Both the position numbers and the translations under genes were made by a program. The notes below the pieces were generated by a model. It was not told where the DNA came from. It saw only the letters and a program-made list of their open reading frames with translations, and made no database searches. From DASTSN01 sp035760665 (GTDB taxonomy: Bacteria > Bacteroidota > Bacteroidia > Chitinophagales > Chitinophagaceae), in NCBI GenBank assembly GCA_035760665.1, contig DASTSN010000085.1:1-64000 (forward strand): a stretch of DNA of 64,000 nucleotides, in the 5' to 3' direction. Below are positions 26,575 through 35,978 of this stretch, in pieces. Each line of letters begins with the position of its first letter. Positions within the stretch are counted from its first letter, which is position 1.

Positions 26575-29331
26575 TTATTTTTGACCAGGCATTTGTGAAA
26601 ATGTCCATTGGAATGTCAGCATAAAATACTGGCCCACCCGCTGGTAACGCTGATCGGTTACGAAATTGCTGTTAATAATCCGGCTGTATCCTTTGTTCTG
26701 GTTCAGGATATCATTGGCAGAAAAGATGAATTTGCCTGTCTTGTCTTTGAACACTTTTTTTCCAATACTTGCATTCCATACTATTATATTGGTATTGCGG
26801 TCAAAGGCTGAAATTTTTTGCCGCAAGTCAAAGTTCACGTCAGAGTTGAGTTCAATTTTACCCGGCAGCATTAAAAACCCATCTACACTGCCACCATAGG
26901 TCCAGTAGTTATTATTTACATCTTTACGCAAGGAAGACTTAGAGATATTTCTGCCAAAGGTTGGGTTGATACTAAAGCTGTATTTTTCCTGAATGGAATA
27001 GCCCATGCGGTACTCGATGGTAAACGTTGTGTAGGTATTATCGCTTTGCTGTCCGTTGATGAACGTTGCATTGCGGCCGCCATTGGCATTTAGGTTTATG
27101 CCGTGCGTGAGTTTTTTATCGCCCTGGCCAATTTGCCAGCCGCTGTAAATGTACCAGTTCCGGTTTCCGTTTACATTTACCGGCATTGATAGCACCCTGC
27201 CGAAGGAATCAATCGTATTATAAGTGGTGATGGCCCGCTGGTTGATATTATAACCGGCACCAACAAACATGTATCGGCTGCTTAGGATTTTGAAGCTGTT
27301 GTACCATACATTGAAGGAATGATTAAATCCTACTTTCAGATCAGGATTACCAACGTGGATATTCAACGGATCATTGTTATTGCGTATTGGTTGTAACTGG
27401 TCGAGTGTTGGCTGGCGGGTGGTTCCGTTATAACGAAATCCAATATTTGTTTGTGATTTCAGGCTATAACTGACCTGGGCTTGTGGCGTGAAGTTGGTGA
27501 AATTATACACATTTGTCGTGCTTTGATCCAGGTTGTTCAGTTTTAACTGAATGGCAGATATACCGCCGCCCAACGAATATTTCAGTTTTTTGCTGAGATA
27601 GCGCAGGGTAACAGTTCCGCTGTTGGAAAAAGCATTCAGGTCGAAATTGTTACTGTATAAAGGATTAATCACGGTGTATTTACCGGTATTATCCTGTTCG
27701 TAGGTATTGAGATGCGAAGTTGATTGATTATTATTATAACTGTATTCCGTAACGAGGTTAAAGTTCGTGCTTAGGGGTTCGTTATACGTTATTTTGCCAC
27801 CAAATGTCCGGGAGTTGCCGTTGCCGGTTTTTGACTGGTCTGTAATATCTGTGGAATCAAGAATACCATTTTTAAAAAATTTATTATTTGCATACAAAGA
27901 GCCGGTATTGTCGTCGCTGATCAGGCTGTATTTCATGGTGGCAATCAGCTGCCTGCCTTTCTTTTTAAACAGTTGGTTATAGGTAAGCTGGTTATCCAAT
28001 TGTTTGTGTGTGGAGTTTTGGTCATTGATACGGTCGCCTGTATTGACGTATTGCTGGTTCTGATCCAGTGCCTCGCTGTGCGTGCTGGCATAACTTTGCG
28101 TGGTTTTATAGGTGCCAGTCGACCGGAAAGTAAGCGTAGCAAGCGAATCAATTTTCCAGTCGTATTTTCCACTGGCTACATGCTGCTGTTTTAAACCGTT
28201 GCTGGTAGTGTTTTCATTGTTGTAATACGTGGTATCCTGTAATAACGTTTGCTTCAATGTAGACCCTACGTTATTTGTTCCCAGCCGGTTAAACCGGTAC
28301 GACAGGTTCAGGTTGTTTTTGTCGGCATTCCATTTGTTGCTAAAAAGCCCGCCGGCAGAATAGGCATTTGGAAGACCCTGCAAACTCCAGTTGCTAAAGT
28401 CATCATTCGTACCAAAACTGTAGTAATAGCCGCCGATTTCATCGTATTCATAATCATCTTCGATGCCCAGTTTGTTTCGTTCGTCCCAGCCGAGGCTGCC
28501 GGTTGAAGTTGTGCTTTTGGTACCGTAAACTGATAATTTCTTTTTCCCCACAAACCGGTTAAAAAGAGCTTTGGCATTAGTGTATTGAGTAAAGTCTGAT
28601 CCCGCTTCCAGTTTACCGAAATAGCCTTTCTTAGCGTCTTCTTTCAATTTAATGTTCAGGGTTTTACTGTCGTTATTGCCTCCAATGCCGGTGAGTTTAT
28701 CCTGTTCGGTTTTTGTATCAAATACCTGTACTTTATCCACAATCTTGGCGCCCAGGTTTTGGGTAGCAACGGTCGGGTCGTCTCCAAAAAACTCTTCCCC
28801 GTCCACCAGCACTTTATCCACGCGTTTGCCCTGTGCGGTGATTTCTCCTTTGCTATTTACAGTAAAACCGGGCAGCACTTTAAGCAGATCTTCAACCGTG
28901 GCGCCGTCTTTTACATGAAAGCTGTCAGCTGTAAATTCTGTAGTATCGCCTTTGATCCGGATGGCTGACCCCGTTCTGATCACCACCTCCTGCAGAATCG
29001 TACTTTTCAGGGTGAGCGGAACAGTGCCGATATTTTTCTGGTCACCGGGTTTGATAGAAATTTCATCGGCATAATCGGCAAATCTTGGATAGGTAATCAG
29101 CAATACATAATTACCGGAATCAAGATTACCGATAACAAAATTTCCCTGCTTGTTACTTCGGGTAAATGTAACCATAAACGAATCTTTCTTGTTCAGCAAT
29201 GTAATCACCGCATTAGAAAGATTTTTCTTTTCCAGCGTGTCAGTAATCGTACCTTTAATAGAGGCTGATTGGGAATGAACCGATGCAGTTAGTAAAAAGA
29301 TAAGACAGAGAACTGCAGTTAGTTTTCTCAT
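26575..29331 (-). CDS. TonB-dependent-receptor-like outer-membrane beta-barrel protein
   Basis: This is a 918-residue outer-membrane protein. It has a signal peptide (KLTAVLCLIFLLTASVHSQ) and an N-terminal carboxypeptidase-regulatory-like beta-sandwich (ASIKGTITDTLEKKNLSNAVI, ~residues 24-110). A plug-like domain follows (VEDLLKVLPGFTVNSKGEITAQGKRVDKVLVDGEEFF, split as VEDLLKVLPGF and VDKVLVDGEEFFGDDP), then a long barrel with alternating aromatic strands and a terminal aromatic strand (YFMLTFQWTFSQ). It resembles the outer-membrane beta-barrel family paired with GLPGLI proteins rather than classic SusC. The substrate is unknown. Confidence 0.9.
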   Translation of the reverse strand: MRKLTAVLCLIFLLTASVHSQSASIKGTITDTLEKKNLSNAVITLLNKKDSFMVTFTRSNKQGNFVIGNLDSGNYVLLITYPRFADYADEISIKPGDQKNIGTVPLTLKSTILQEVVIRTGSAIRIKGDTTEFTADSFHVKDGATVEDLLKVLPGFTVNSKGEITAQGKRVDKVLVDGEEFFGDDPTVATQNLGAKIVDKVQVFDTKTEQDKLTGIGGNNDSKTLNIKLKEDAKKGYFGKLEAGSDFTQYTNAKALFNRFVGKKKLSVYGTKSTTSTGSLGWDERNKLGIEDDYEYDEIGGYYYSFGTNDDFSNWSLQGLPNAYSAGGLFSNKWNADKNNLNLSYRFNRLGTNNVGSTLKQTLLQDTTYYNNENTTSNGLKQQHVASGKYDWKIDSLATLTFRSTGTYKTTQSYASTHSEALDQNQQYVNTGDRINDQNSTHKQLDNQLTYNQLFKKKGRQLIATMKYSLISDDNTGSLYANNKFFKNGILDSTDITDQSKTGNGNSRTFGGKITYNEPLSTNFNLVTEYSYNNNQSTSHLNTYEQDNTGKYTVINPLYSNNFDLNAFSNSGTVTLRYLSKKLKYSLGGGISAIQLKLNNLDQSTTNVYNFTNFTPQAQVSYSLKSQTNIGFRYNGTTRQPTLDQLQPIRNNNDPLNIHVGNPDLKVGFNHSFNVWYNSFKILSSRYMFVGAGYNINQRAITTYNTIDSFGRVLSMPVNVNGNRNWYIYSGWQIGQGDKKLTHGINLNANGGRNATFINGQQSDNTYTTFTIEYRMGYSIQEKYSFSINPTFGRNISKSSLRKDVNNNYWTYGGSVDGFLMLPGKIELNSDVNFDLRQKISAFDRNTNIIVWNASIGKKVFKDKTGKFIFSANDILNQNKGYSRIINSNFVTDQRYQRVGQYFMLTFQWTFSQMPGQK

Positions 29332-29459
29332 GGTTGGTGGTTGTTGATTAAGGGTTACAAAACTTTACAGGATAAGATTGGTTTTGATTTCTGCAAACTA
29401 ATTTCTGAATAATAAAACAGAATGTTTGCACCACTCATATAAATTTACGTTAAAATGCC

Positions 29460-29492
29460 TCACGGCACCTAACCGTAACTAGGATGCCGTGA
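29460..29492. promoter_or_regulatory. Inverted repeat in the divergent TonB-receptor/glgB region
   Basis: TCACGGCA (29460-29467) and TGCCGTGA (29485-29492) form an 8-base inverted repeat, with an additional CTA/TAG pair inside. It lies between two divergent genes, about 75 bases before the glgB start. It could be an operator or a hairpin; no T run follows. Confidence 0.4.
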
Positions 29493-29530
29493 CTGGCTAA
29501 ATCCATAACAAGGGAGATTTTTTTTCAGGA

Positions 29531-29562
29531 ATTGAAAACATTAAAAAAATAGTCTATCTTTT
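29531..29562 (+). promoter_or_regulatory. Possible glgB promoter
   Basis: ATTG (29531-29534), a 20-base spacer and TATCTTTT (29555-29562, seven of eight positions of TAnnTTTG) lie just before the ATG at 29568. If used, the mRNA would have almost no 5' untranslated region. Confidence 0.35.
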
Positions 29563-29567
29563 ATCAT

Positions 29568-31523
29568 ATGAATGATAATTCTTCTAAGCCGTATGAGCAG
29601 TCACATTTTGTGGATACTGCTAAACCTGTCTGGAACTATTCTTTATTAACGGATGAAGATGTCCGCAACTATCAGCAGGGAACCAATTACCGCATGTATG
29701 AAAAGTTTGGCGCTCATTCAATACAGGTAAACGATATATGGGGCATGTATTTTTGTGTTTGGGCGCCCAATGCATCCTCGGTGTCGGTTGTCGGTAATTT
29801 TAACGACTGGACCAATCATACGCATGAGTTGTATCCCCGCTGGGATAACAGCGGTATCTGGGAAGGCTTTATCCCGCATTTCAAATTGGGTGAAGTGTAC
29901 AAATACCATATCGTTGGGTACCGGAAACGTGAAATAGATAAGGGAGATCCCTTTGCCAATTTTTGGGAGAGCAGGCCTAAAACAGCATCCATCACATGGG
30001 ATATGTATTACGACTGGAAAGACCAGGATTGGATGGCCACCCGAAAGGAACGTAACAGCCTCGAGGCACCCTGGAGTGTATATGAAGTGCACCTGGCAAG
30101 TTGGATGCGGCCTGATAAATACAATGAAGAAGTATACAACACCTATGACCAGATACGTGAGCGGCTGGTGCCGTATGTAAAAGAAATGGGGTTTACCCAT
30201 GTGGAGTTGATGCCGGTGATGGAACACCCGTTTGACGGCAGCTGGGGTTACCAGTGTACGGGTTACTTTGCAGCTACCTCCCGCTTTGGTGATCCACAGG
30301 GTCTGATGCGGCTGATTGATGCGTTTCACCAGGAGGGTATTGGCGTGATTCTCGACTGGGTACCTTCTCATTTTCCCTACGATGCACACGGCTTGTTTAT
30401 GTTCGATGGAACCCATACCTACGAATACGCCGATATGCGGAAGGGCTTTCATCCCGACTGGAACAGTTACATTTTTAATTATAAACGCGGAGAAGTAAAA
30501 TCATTTCTCATCAGCAGTGCACGGTACTGGTTTGAAAAATTTCACATCGATGGGATGCGGGTGGATGCCGTTTCGTCAATGCTGAAGCTAAATTACTCCC
30601 GGCAGCACGGACAGTGGGAGCCCAATGAATTTGGCGGCGATGGCAACCTGGAAGCCATTGCGTTTATCAAAGATTTAAATGAAACGATTTACCGTGATTT
30701 CCCGGATGTGCAGACGATTGCTGAAGAAGCAACGGACTGGCCGGGCGTTTCCAGGCCCACGTTTCAAGGCGGCCTGGGCTTTGGTATGAAGTGGATGATG
30801 GGCTGGATGCACGATACACTCGATTATTTTAAAATTGATCCCGTATTTCGCCAGTTTCACCAGGATAAGTTTTCCTTCAGTATGATGTACTACTACGATG
30901 AAAACTTTATGCTTCCCTTCAGTCATGACGAAGTAGTACATGGCAAATCTCCCATGCTGTATAAAATGCCGGGTGACGAATGGCAGAAATTTGCCAACTT
31001 GCGGCTTTTATACACATATATGTGGACGCACCCCGGTGCGAAGTTGATTTTTATGGGTGATGAGTTTGGACAGACCAGCGAATGGAATTATAAATCGGAA
31101 CTTGACTGGCCTTTATTGCAGTACGATTGTCACCGAATGCTGAAAGACTGCGTGACCGGTCTGAATAACCTGTTGCGCAATGAGCCGGCCTTGTATGAAA
31201 ACCAGTTTTCGATTTATGGTTTTGAATGGGTGGATTTAAACCATCGCAGTGAAAGCGTGGTCGTTTACCGGCGAAAAGGCAAAAACAAGGAAGACGACCT
31301 GCTCATTATCCTAAATCTCACTCCGGTTGTCCACAATGACTGGGATGTGTATGTAACGGGAAAGGCTTTTTCCATCGAGATTTTCAACAGCGACGCGAAA
31401 AAATATTGGGGCACCGGCGATGTATATAATCCCACAATCCGTTGCGAACGCAGCGATGATGAAAATGAAACGTATAAAATTACTGTAAACCTGCCACCAC
31501 TAGCCGCGATTATACTGAAATAA
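29568..31523 (+). CDS. glgB: 1,4-alpha-glucan branching enzyme
   Basis: This 651-residue GH13 branching enzyme creates alpha-1,6 branches in glycogen. An N-terminal CBM48 (FCVWAPNASSVSVVGNFNDW, ~residues 63-82) precedes the catalytic barrel, with VLDWVPSHF-type region I (ILDWVPSHFPYDAHG), MRVDAVSSML containing the nucleophile Asp, IAEEATDWPGV containing the acid Glu, and FSHDEVVHGK containing the third Asp. It completes the glgA/glgC set but lies 8 kb away with its own promoter region. No glycogen phosphorylase is in the window. Confidence 0.96.
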   Translation: MNDNSSKPYEQSHFVDTAKPVWNYSLLTDEDVRNYQQGTNYRMYEKFGAHSIQVNDIWGMYFCVWAPNASSVSVVGNFNDWTNHTHELYPRWDNSGIWEGFIPHFKLGEVYKYHIVGYRKREIDKGDPFANFWESRPKTASITWDMYYDWKDQDWMATRKERNSLEAPWSVYEVHLASWMRPDKYNEEVYNTYDQIRERLVPYVKEMGFTHVELMPVMEHPFDGSWGYQCTGYFAATSRFGDPQGLMRLIDAFHQEGIGVILDWVPSHFPYDAHGLFMFDGTHTYEYADMRKGFHPDWNSYIFNYKRGEVKSFLISSARYWFEKFHIDGMRVDAVSSMLKLNYSRQHGQWEPNEFGGDGNLEAIAFIKDLNETIYRDFPDVQTIAEEATDWPGVSRPTFQGGLGFGMKWMMGWMHDTLDYFKIDPVFRQFHQDKFSFSMMYYYDENFMLPFSHDEVVHGKSPMLYKMPGDEWQKFANLRLLYTYMWTHPGAKLIFMGDEFGQTSEWNYKSELDWPLLQYDCHRMLKDCVTGLNNLLRNEPALYENQFSIYGFEWVDLNHRSESVVVYRRKGKNKEDDLLIILNLTPVVHNDWDVYVTGKAFSIEIFNSDAKKYWGTGDVYNPTIRCERSDDENETYKITVNLPPLAAIILK

Positions 31524-31556
31524 ACTTCTCAAGCAGGATTTATTTAGAAAAGGGCT

Positions 31557-32351
31557 TTACCGCTGCTGCCATACTCGTACATAATCAATTTCCATTTTTT
31601 GCGGCCAGATGGAATCGTCCACTCCCTGCTGCCCGCCCCAGTCGCCGCCAACGGCAATGTTCAGCAGCAGAAACATTTTATTATCAAAAGGCCAGGCTTC
31701 ATAACCGGTATGCTCATTTGCAAAGGAGAAATATACATGCCCGTCAACCGACACCTTAACACGTTCGGCATTCCACTCCAGTCCGTACACATGAAATGTT
31801 TCGGAGCAATCGTTTACTTCTATTGTATCGGTCTTTTGCGTGCCGATGCTGTGGTAATATTTGCGGCAGTGGATAGAGCCGTGAATAAAGCCCTGGTGAA
31901 AACCAACATGTTCCATGATATCAATTTCTCCATCATCCGGCCATTTCAGGGGTGTGGTTGATCCGAGCATCCAGATGGCCGGCCAGGTTCCGCGACCCCT
32001 GGGTAGTTTGGCACGCACTTCTATTTTTCCGTATTGCCAGTCGCCCTTTCCTTTTGTTACCAGCCTCGCCGATGTGTAATGCATACCCTCAAAGTTTTCT
32101 TTGCGGGCTTCAATAATCAACATGCCATTTTCCACGCGGGCATTTTCTGGCCGCCTGGCAGTATAATATTCCAGCTCATGATTGCCCCAACCGTGCCCGC
32201 CTACTTCATAGTTCCATTTGGTTGAATCGGGCAATCCTTTGTAATTAAACTCATCGCTCCATACCAGTTTCCATTGCTGGCTATTAGCTGCTGTGCAGGC
32301 GCAAAAAAACAGGATGCATCCCAGGATAAAAGAAAATCGGGTGTTTGGCAT
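31557..32351 (-). CDS. Secreted GH16 beta-glucanase
   Basis: This is a 264-residue exported enzyme with a signal sequence (FSFILGCILFFCACTAANS, possibly a lipoprotein). The catalytic motif is DGEIDIMEHVG (ExDxxE, ~residues 136-146) and the fold signature is WKLVWSDEFNYKGLPDSTKW near the N-terminus. It also has GRGTWPAIWML and a C-terminal MEIDYVRVWQ. Family members hydrolyse beta-1,3 or mixed beta-1,3/1,4 glucans such as laminarin. It is divergent from the histidine operon. Confidence 0.94.
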   Translation of the reverse strand: MPNTRFSFILGCILFFCACTAANSQQWKLVWSDEFNYKGLPDSTKWNYEVGGHGWGNHELEYYTARRPENARVENGMLIIEARKENFEGMHYTSARLVTKGKGDWQYGKIEVRAKLPRGRGTWPAIWMLGSTTPLKWPDDGEIDIMEHVGFHQGFIHGSIHCRKYYHSIGTQKTDTIEVNDCSETFHVYGLEWNAERVKVSVDGHVYFSFANEHTGYEAWPFDNKMFLLLNIAVGGDWGGQQGVDDSIWPQKMEIDYVRVWQQR

Positions 32352-32427
32352 ATTGATTTTGTTAAGAACTGAAAGTTACACAATTAGAGCATTTGATTGT
32401 TTTATACAGCAAAAGAGGACGATTTTT

Positions 32428-32458
32428 TTTGTCACTTTATGCGAAGCCGTTATTTTTG
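32428..32458 (+). promoter_or_regulatory. Promoter of the his leader/hisGDC operon (Bacteroidota type)
   Basis: TTTG (32428-32431), a 19-base spacer and TATTTTTG (32451-32458) match the Bacteroidota housekeeping promoter (TTTG / TAnnTTTG) perfectly. The expected start site would fall about 5-8 bases further, only a few bases before the leader-peptide ATG at 32468. Confidence 0.75.
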
Positions 32459-32467
32459 CACCGCATT

Positions 32468-32518
32468 ATGAAACAAATCCTGCACATCCATCATCAGCAT
32501 ACTTGCCTCGTAAGGTAA
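32468..32518 (+). CDS. hisL: Histidine operon leader peptide
   Basis: This is a 16-residue frame, MKQILHIHHQHTCLVR, with four His codons in six positions (32483-32500), ended by TAA. It is too short for normal gene finding. It sits between a perfect promoter and a terminator hairpin in front of hisG. The His codons are placed so that a ribosome stalled there leaves 32514-32520 free to pair with the terminator arm. This is the sensing element of transcription attenuation by charged tRNA-His. Confidence 0.9.
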   Translation: MKQILHIHHQHTCLVR

Positions 32519-32591
32519 GCCGCTGTTGCTTTGTGTAGAATAGCATAAAGAAATGAGAAAGGGCTTACCGGAGTGTAAGCCCTTATTTTTT
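32514..32591 (+). terminator. his attenuator: antiterminator arm plus rho-independent terminator
   Basis: The terminator stem is GGGCTTAC (32561-32568) / GTAAGCCC (32575-32582), loop CGGAGT, followed by a T-rich run. The segment GGTAAGCC at the end of the leader gene (32514-32521) can pair instead with GGCTTACC of the 5' arm and nearby bases, which would break the terminator. Stalling at the His codons should favour this antiterminator, and translation to the TAA should mask it. Confidence 0.88.
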
Positions 32592-32625
32592 ATCATAAAA
32601 AGAAAACAGTTTTTAATTTTTTAAA

Positions 32626-33516
32626 ATGGCAACAAAGAATGACGCGGCTAAAAACGGCAACGGCCAGTTGAAAATAGCCATTCAGAAATCAGGCCGCCTG
32701 TATGAAGATTCCGTGAAACTGCTTCAGGAATGCGGTATTGAACTGCGCAATGTAAAAGACCGCCTGCGTACCGAAAGTGATAATTTCCCGCTGGAAGTAT
32801 TTTTTCTGCGGGATGACGATATCCCGCAATATGTGGAAGACGGGGTGGCCGATATTGGTATTGTGGGAGAAAATGTGCTGCACGAAAAAAATAAGCATGT
32901 GGAAGTCGTGGAAGAACTGGGTTTTGGTAAATGCCGGTTGTCGATAGCTATCCCGCGCGGCCAGTATTATGATGGTGTTGCCTCGCTAAACAGCAAACGC
33001 ATTGCCACCAGTTATCCGTTTTTGGTAAAAAGCTATTTAAAACAACATAATGTAGAAGCAGATATTCATGAAATCAGCGGCTCGGTGGAGATAGCGCCTG
33101 GGATCGGGCTGGCCGATGTGGTAGCTGATCTTGTCAGCAGTGGGTCTACGTTATTTATGAATGGTTTAAAGGAAGTGGAAACAATTCTGCAGTCGCAGGC
33201 GGTATTGGTTAAAAACAGGCAACTAACAATTGGTCAGTTAGCCTTGCTGGATAAACTGTTGTTTCGCATCCGCGCTGTTAAGAAAGCGAAACGGAATAAG
33301 TATGTACTTATGAATGCACCGAATGAAAACCTGGAACGAATCATCAGTTTATTACCGGGCATGAAGAGCCCGTCGGTGCTGCCATTGGCGGAGAGTGGCT
33401 GGAGTAGCGTGCACAGTGTGCTGAGCGAAGACGAATTTTGGGATAAAATTGAACAACTGAAAGCGGCCGGTGCACAGGGGATACTGGTGGTGCCCATTGA
33501 AAAAATGATTGTATAA
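32626..33516 (+). CDS. hisG: ATP phosphoribosyltransferase, long form
   Basis: This 296-residue enzyme condenses ATP and PRPP, the first step of histidine synthesis. The N-terminal KIAIQKSGRLYEDSVKLLQ and the phosphate-binding ISGSVEIAPGIGLADVVADLVSSGSTL (split: GSVEIAPGIGLADVV) are typical. The extra C-terminal ~75 residues (from ~217, KYVLMNAPNENLERIISLLPG) form the ACT-like regulatory domain of long-form HisG, which mediates feedback inhibition by histidine. So the step is likely controlled by attenuation and by feedback. The start follows the attenuator by 35 bases. Confidence 0.96.
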   Translation: MATKNDAAKNGNGQLKIAIQKSGRLYEDSVKLLQECGIELRNVKDRLRTESDNFPLEVFFLRDDDIPQYVEDGVADIGIVGENVLHEKNKHVEVVEELGFGKCRLSIAIPRGQYYDGVASLNSKRIATSYPFLVKSYLKQHNVEADIHEISGSVEIAPGIGLADVVADLVSSGSTLFMNGLKEVETILQSQAVLVKNRQLTIGQLALLDKLLFRIRAVKKAKRNKYVLMNAPNENLERIISLLPGMKSPSVLPLAESGWSSVHSVLSEDEFWDKIEQLKAAGAQGILVVPIEKMIV

Positions 33517-33555
33517 ACCGGCAGAGCAAAATTTGTTGATCTGAAAAACATACGC

Positions 33556-34842
33556 ATGAAGGTTTTTAAAAATCCGCCTCCGTCCTCCTGGTCACAGTTG
33601 TTGCAACGTCCTGTATTTGATACCGCTTCTCTGGAGCAAAAAGTGCAGGTGATCCTGAAGGAAGTCAAAACTGAGGGAGATGCTGCCGTAAAGAGATATA
33701 CGCAGCTGTTTGACAAAGCCGTGGTGAACGATTTGCAGGTAGAGGCAGCAGCGATCGCAGCTTCGGCTGCGCATGTCAGTAAGGAATTGCAGCAGGCTAT
33801 AAGACAGGCAAAAAGCAATATTGAAACTTTTCACAGAGCACAGGTTCAGCCCGCTGTGCGCATTGAAACAATGCCAGGTGTGCAGTGCTGGCGCAAAAGT
33901 GTACCCATTCAAAAAGTCGGGCTCTATATTCCGGGCGGTACGGCGCCGCTTTTTTCTACCATACTGATGCTGGCAATTCCGGCTAAAATTGCAGGATGCA
34001 GTGAAATCATACTTTGTTCGCCGCCGGATGCTTCCGGCAACCTGCACCCGGCTATTTTATTCACCGCGGGATTGGTGGGCATCAGCAAAATTTTTAAAGT
34101 AGGGGGTGTGCAGGCTGTTGCAGCAATGAGTTATGGTACGGCCAGCATACCTAAAGTGGATAAAATTTTTGGTCCGGGTAACCAGTATGTAACCTGCGCA
34201 AAACAACTGGTGCAAAAAGAAGGCGTTGCCATTGATCTTCCGGCCGGCCCCAGCGAGGTAGCTGTATACGCCGATGAAAGCGCTGACCCGGCATTCGTGG
34301 CGGCTGACCTGTTATCGCAGGCAGAACACGGTGCAGACAGCCAGGTGCTGCTGGTGGTGAATAACGAGTTGCTGATTGAGCAGGTTCAAAAGCAACTTGA
34401 TCAGCAGCTCAACACACTTCCGCGTAAACAACTCGCGGTAAAGGCATTGGAGAACAGCAAACTTGTGCTGGTCAAAAACGAAGAAGAAGCCATGGCTTTG
34501 TTGAATGAATATGCGCCCGAACACCTGATACTGTCATCTGCTCATGCGGAAGCCTTGAGTGAAAAAGTCACCAATGCCGGTTCAGTTTTTTTGGGCCATT
34601 ATTCCCCGGAAAGCGCCGGTGATTATGCCAGCGGCACCAATCATACCTTACCCACTAACGGCTATGCCAGGGCGTATAGCGGCGTAAGCGTAGATAGCTT
34701 TGTGAAGAAAATCACTTTTCAAAAACTGGATGAGACCGGTATTACAGCAATTGGCAATACGGTTATTGCAATGGCTAATGCAGAAGGCCTGCAAGCCCAC
34801 GCAAGAGCTGTGTCTATCCGGCTGGAGAAAGGACAAGCCTGA
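33556..34842 (+). CDS. hisD: Histidinol dehydrogenase
   Basis: This 428-residue zinc and NAD enzyme catalyses the last two oxidations from L-histidinol to L-histidine. GLYIPGGTAPLFSTILMLAIPA, KIFGPGNQYVTCAKQLVQ (split as FGPGNQYVTCAKQ) and DLPAGPSEVAVYAD are family signatures. The catalytic Glu-His pair is in EYAPEHLIL, and a C-terminal GDYASGTNHTLPT carries a further zinc/substrate histidine. It is 39 bases downstream of hisG in the same operon. Confidence 0.97.
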   Translation: MKVFKNPPPSSWSQLLQRPVFDTASLEQKVQVILKEVKTEGDAAVKRYTQLFDKAVVNDLQVEAAAIAASAAHVSKELQQAIRQAKSNIETFHRAQVQPAVRIETMPGVQCWRKSVPIQKVGLYIPGGTAPLFSTILMLAIPAKIAGCSEIILCSPPDASGNLHPAILFTAGLVGISKIFKVGGVQAVAAMSYGTASIPKVDKIFGPGNQYVTCAKQLVQKEGVAIDLPAGPSEVAVYADESADPAFVAADLLSQAEHGADSQVLLVVNNELLIEQVQKQLDQQLNTLPRKQLAVKALENSKLVLVKNEEEAMALLNEYAPEHLILSSAHAEALSEKVTNAGSVFLGHYSPESAGDYASGTNHTLPTNGYARAYSGVSVDSFVKKITFQKLDETGITAIGNTVIAMANAEGLQAHARAVSIRLEKGQA

Positions 34843-34889
34843 TAGGATCGTTTACAATATCATTCATAATTTATTATATACACCGGAAC

Positions 34890-35939
34890 ATGTTTAATCT
34901 CGATTTATTGCTTCGGCCCAATATCAAAAAGCTAACAGCTTATTCTTCAGCACGGGATGAATTTAAAGGGGAGGCAAAGATTTTTCTTGATGCCAATGAA
35001 AACAGCCTGGGTTCTCCGCTAAAAAAATGGTACAACCGCTACCCAGATCCCCTGCAGCTGAAAGTGAAACAAAAAATTAGTGACATCAAGGGTATACCGG
35101 TGCCCAACATCTTTCTGGGTAATGGAAGCGATGAATGTATCGATGTGCTGATAAGGGCTTTTTGTGAGCCGGGTGTCGACAACCTGGTTATTTGCCCGCC
35201 AACATACGGCATGTATGAAGTGAGTGCCCATATCAACAATGTAGAGGTGCGAAAAGTCAACCTAACACCTGGCTTTCAGCTTGACCTTCCGGCTATTGAA
35301 GAGGCCATCGATGATCATACGAAAATGATTTTCCTTTGCTCTCCCAATAACCCCACCGGTAATGCTCTCAACAGGGATGATATTGCCGTATTGCTGAACA
35401 ATTATTTTGGAATTGTGGTAGTAGATGAAGCCTATATTAATTTTTCCCGCTTTAAAACATTGAGTGCTGAAATCCCCGACTATCCGAACTTGGTGGTCAT
35501 GCAAACACTATCCAAGGCGTGGGGACTGGCCGCGCTCCGCATAGGCATGGCATTTGCCTCGGAAGAGATTATCGGGATCATGAACAAAATAAAACCTCCC
35601 TATAATATCAACCAGGCATCCCAGGACCTGGCCCTGCAGGCGCTGGATGAAGTGGAGCAGGTGAATGAAATGATTCTGGAAATTGTACGGCAGCGGGAAT
35701 TTTTGCGGGACGAATTGGGTAATATACCACTGGTGAAAGAAATTTATCCCTCCGATGCCAATTTTTTACTGGTTAAATTAACAGACGCCCGTCGAATCTA
35801 TGAATTCCTGCTTACCAGGGGTATCGTCGTCCGCGATCGCAGCCGCGTAGAATTATGTGATGACTGCCTGCGAATTACCGTCGGTACACAAAAAGAAAAC
35901 GAGGAATTACTGTTGGCGCTTTGGCAGTTTTCAAAATGA
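34890..35939 (+). CDS. hisC: Histidinol-phosphate aminotransferase
   Basis: This is a 349-residue class I/II PLP aminotransferase converting imidazole-acetol phosphate to histidinol phosphate. Visible family residues are FLDANENSLGSP near residue 31, LGNGSDECIDVLIRAF, FLCSPNNPTGNA, VVDEAYINFS and the PLP-lysine in TLSKAWGLAALRIG (~residue 210). It is 47 bases after hisD. Length is normal. Confidence 0.96.
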   Translation: MFNLDLLLRPNIKKLTAYSSARDEFKGEAKIFLDANENSLGSPLKKWYNRYPDPLQLKVKQKISDIKGIPVPNIFLGNGSDECIDVLIRAFCEPGVDNLVICPPTYGMYEVSAHINNVEVRKVNLTPGFQLDLPAIEEAIDDHTKMIFLCSPNNPTGNALNRDDIAVLLNNYFGIVVVDEAYINFSRFKTLSAEIPDYPNLVVMQTLSKAWGLAALRIGMAFASEEIIGIMNKIKPPYNINQASQDLALQALDEVEQVNEMILEIVRQREFLRDELGNIPLVKEIYPSDANFLLVKLTDARRIYEFLLTRGIVVRDRSRVELCDDCLRITVGTQKENEELLLALWQFSK

Positions 35940-35978
35940 GAAACGTAATTTTAACGCTCAAATGCTAAACTATACGAT

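Noticed and set aside
29718..30452. 244-residue minus-strand frame
   Set aside because: Antisense shadow of glgB, whose catalytic motifs are complete.
32468..32625. T-box or metabolite riboswitch before hisG
   Set aside because: No T-box consensus or known aptamer core; the His-codon run explains the structure fully.
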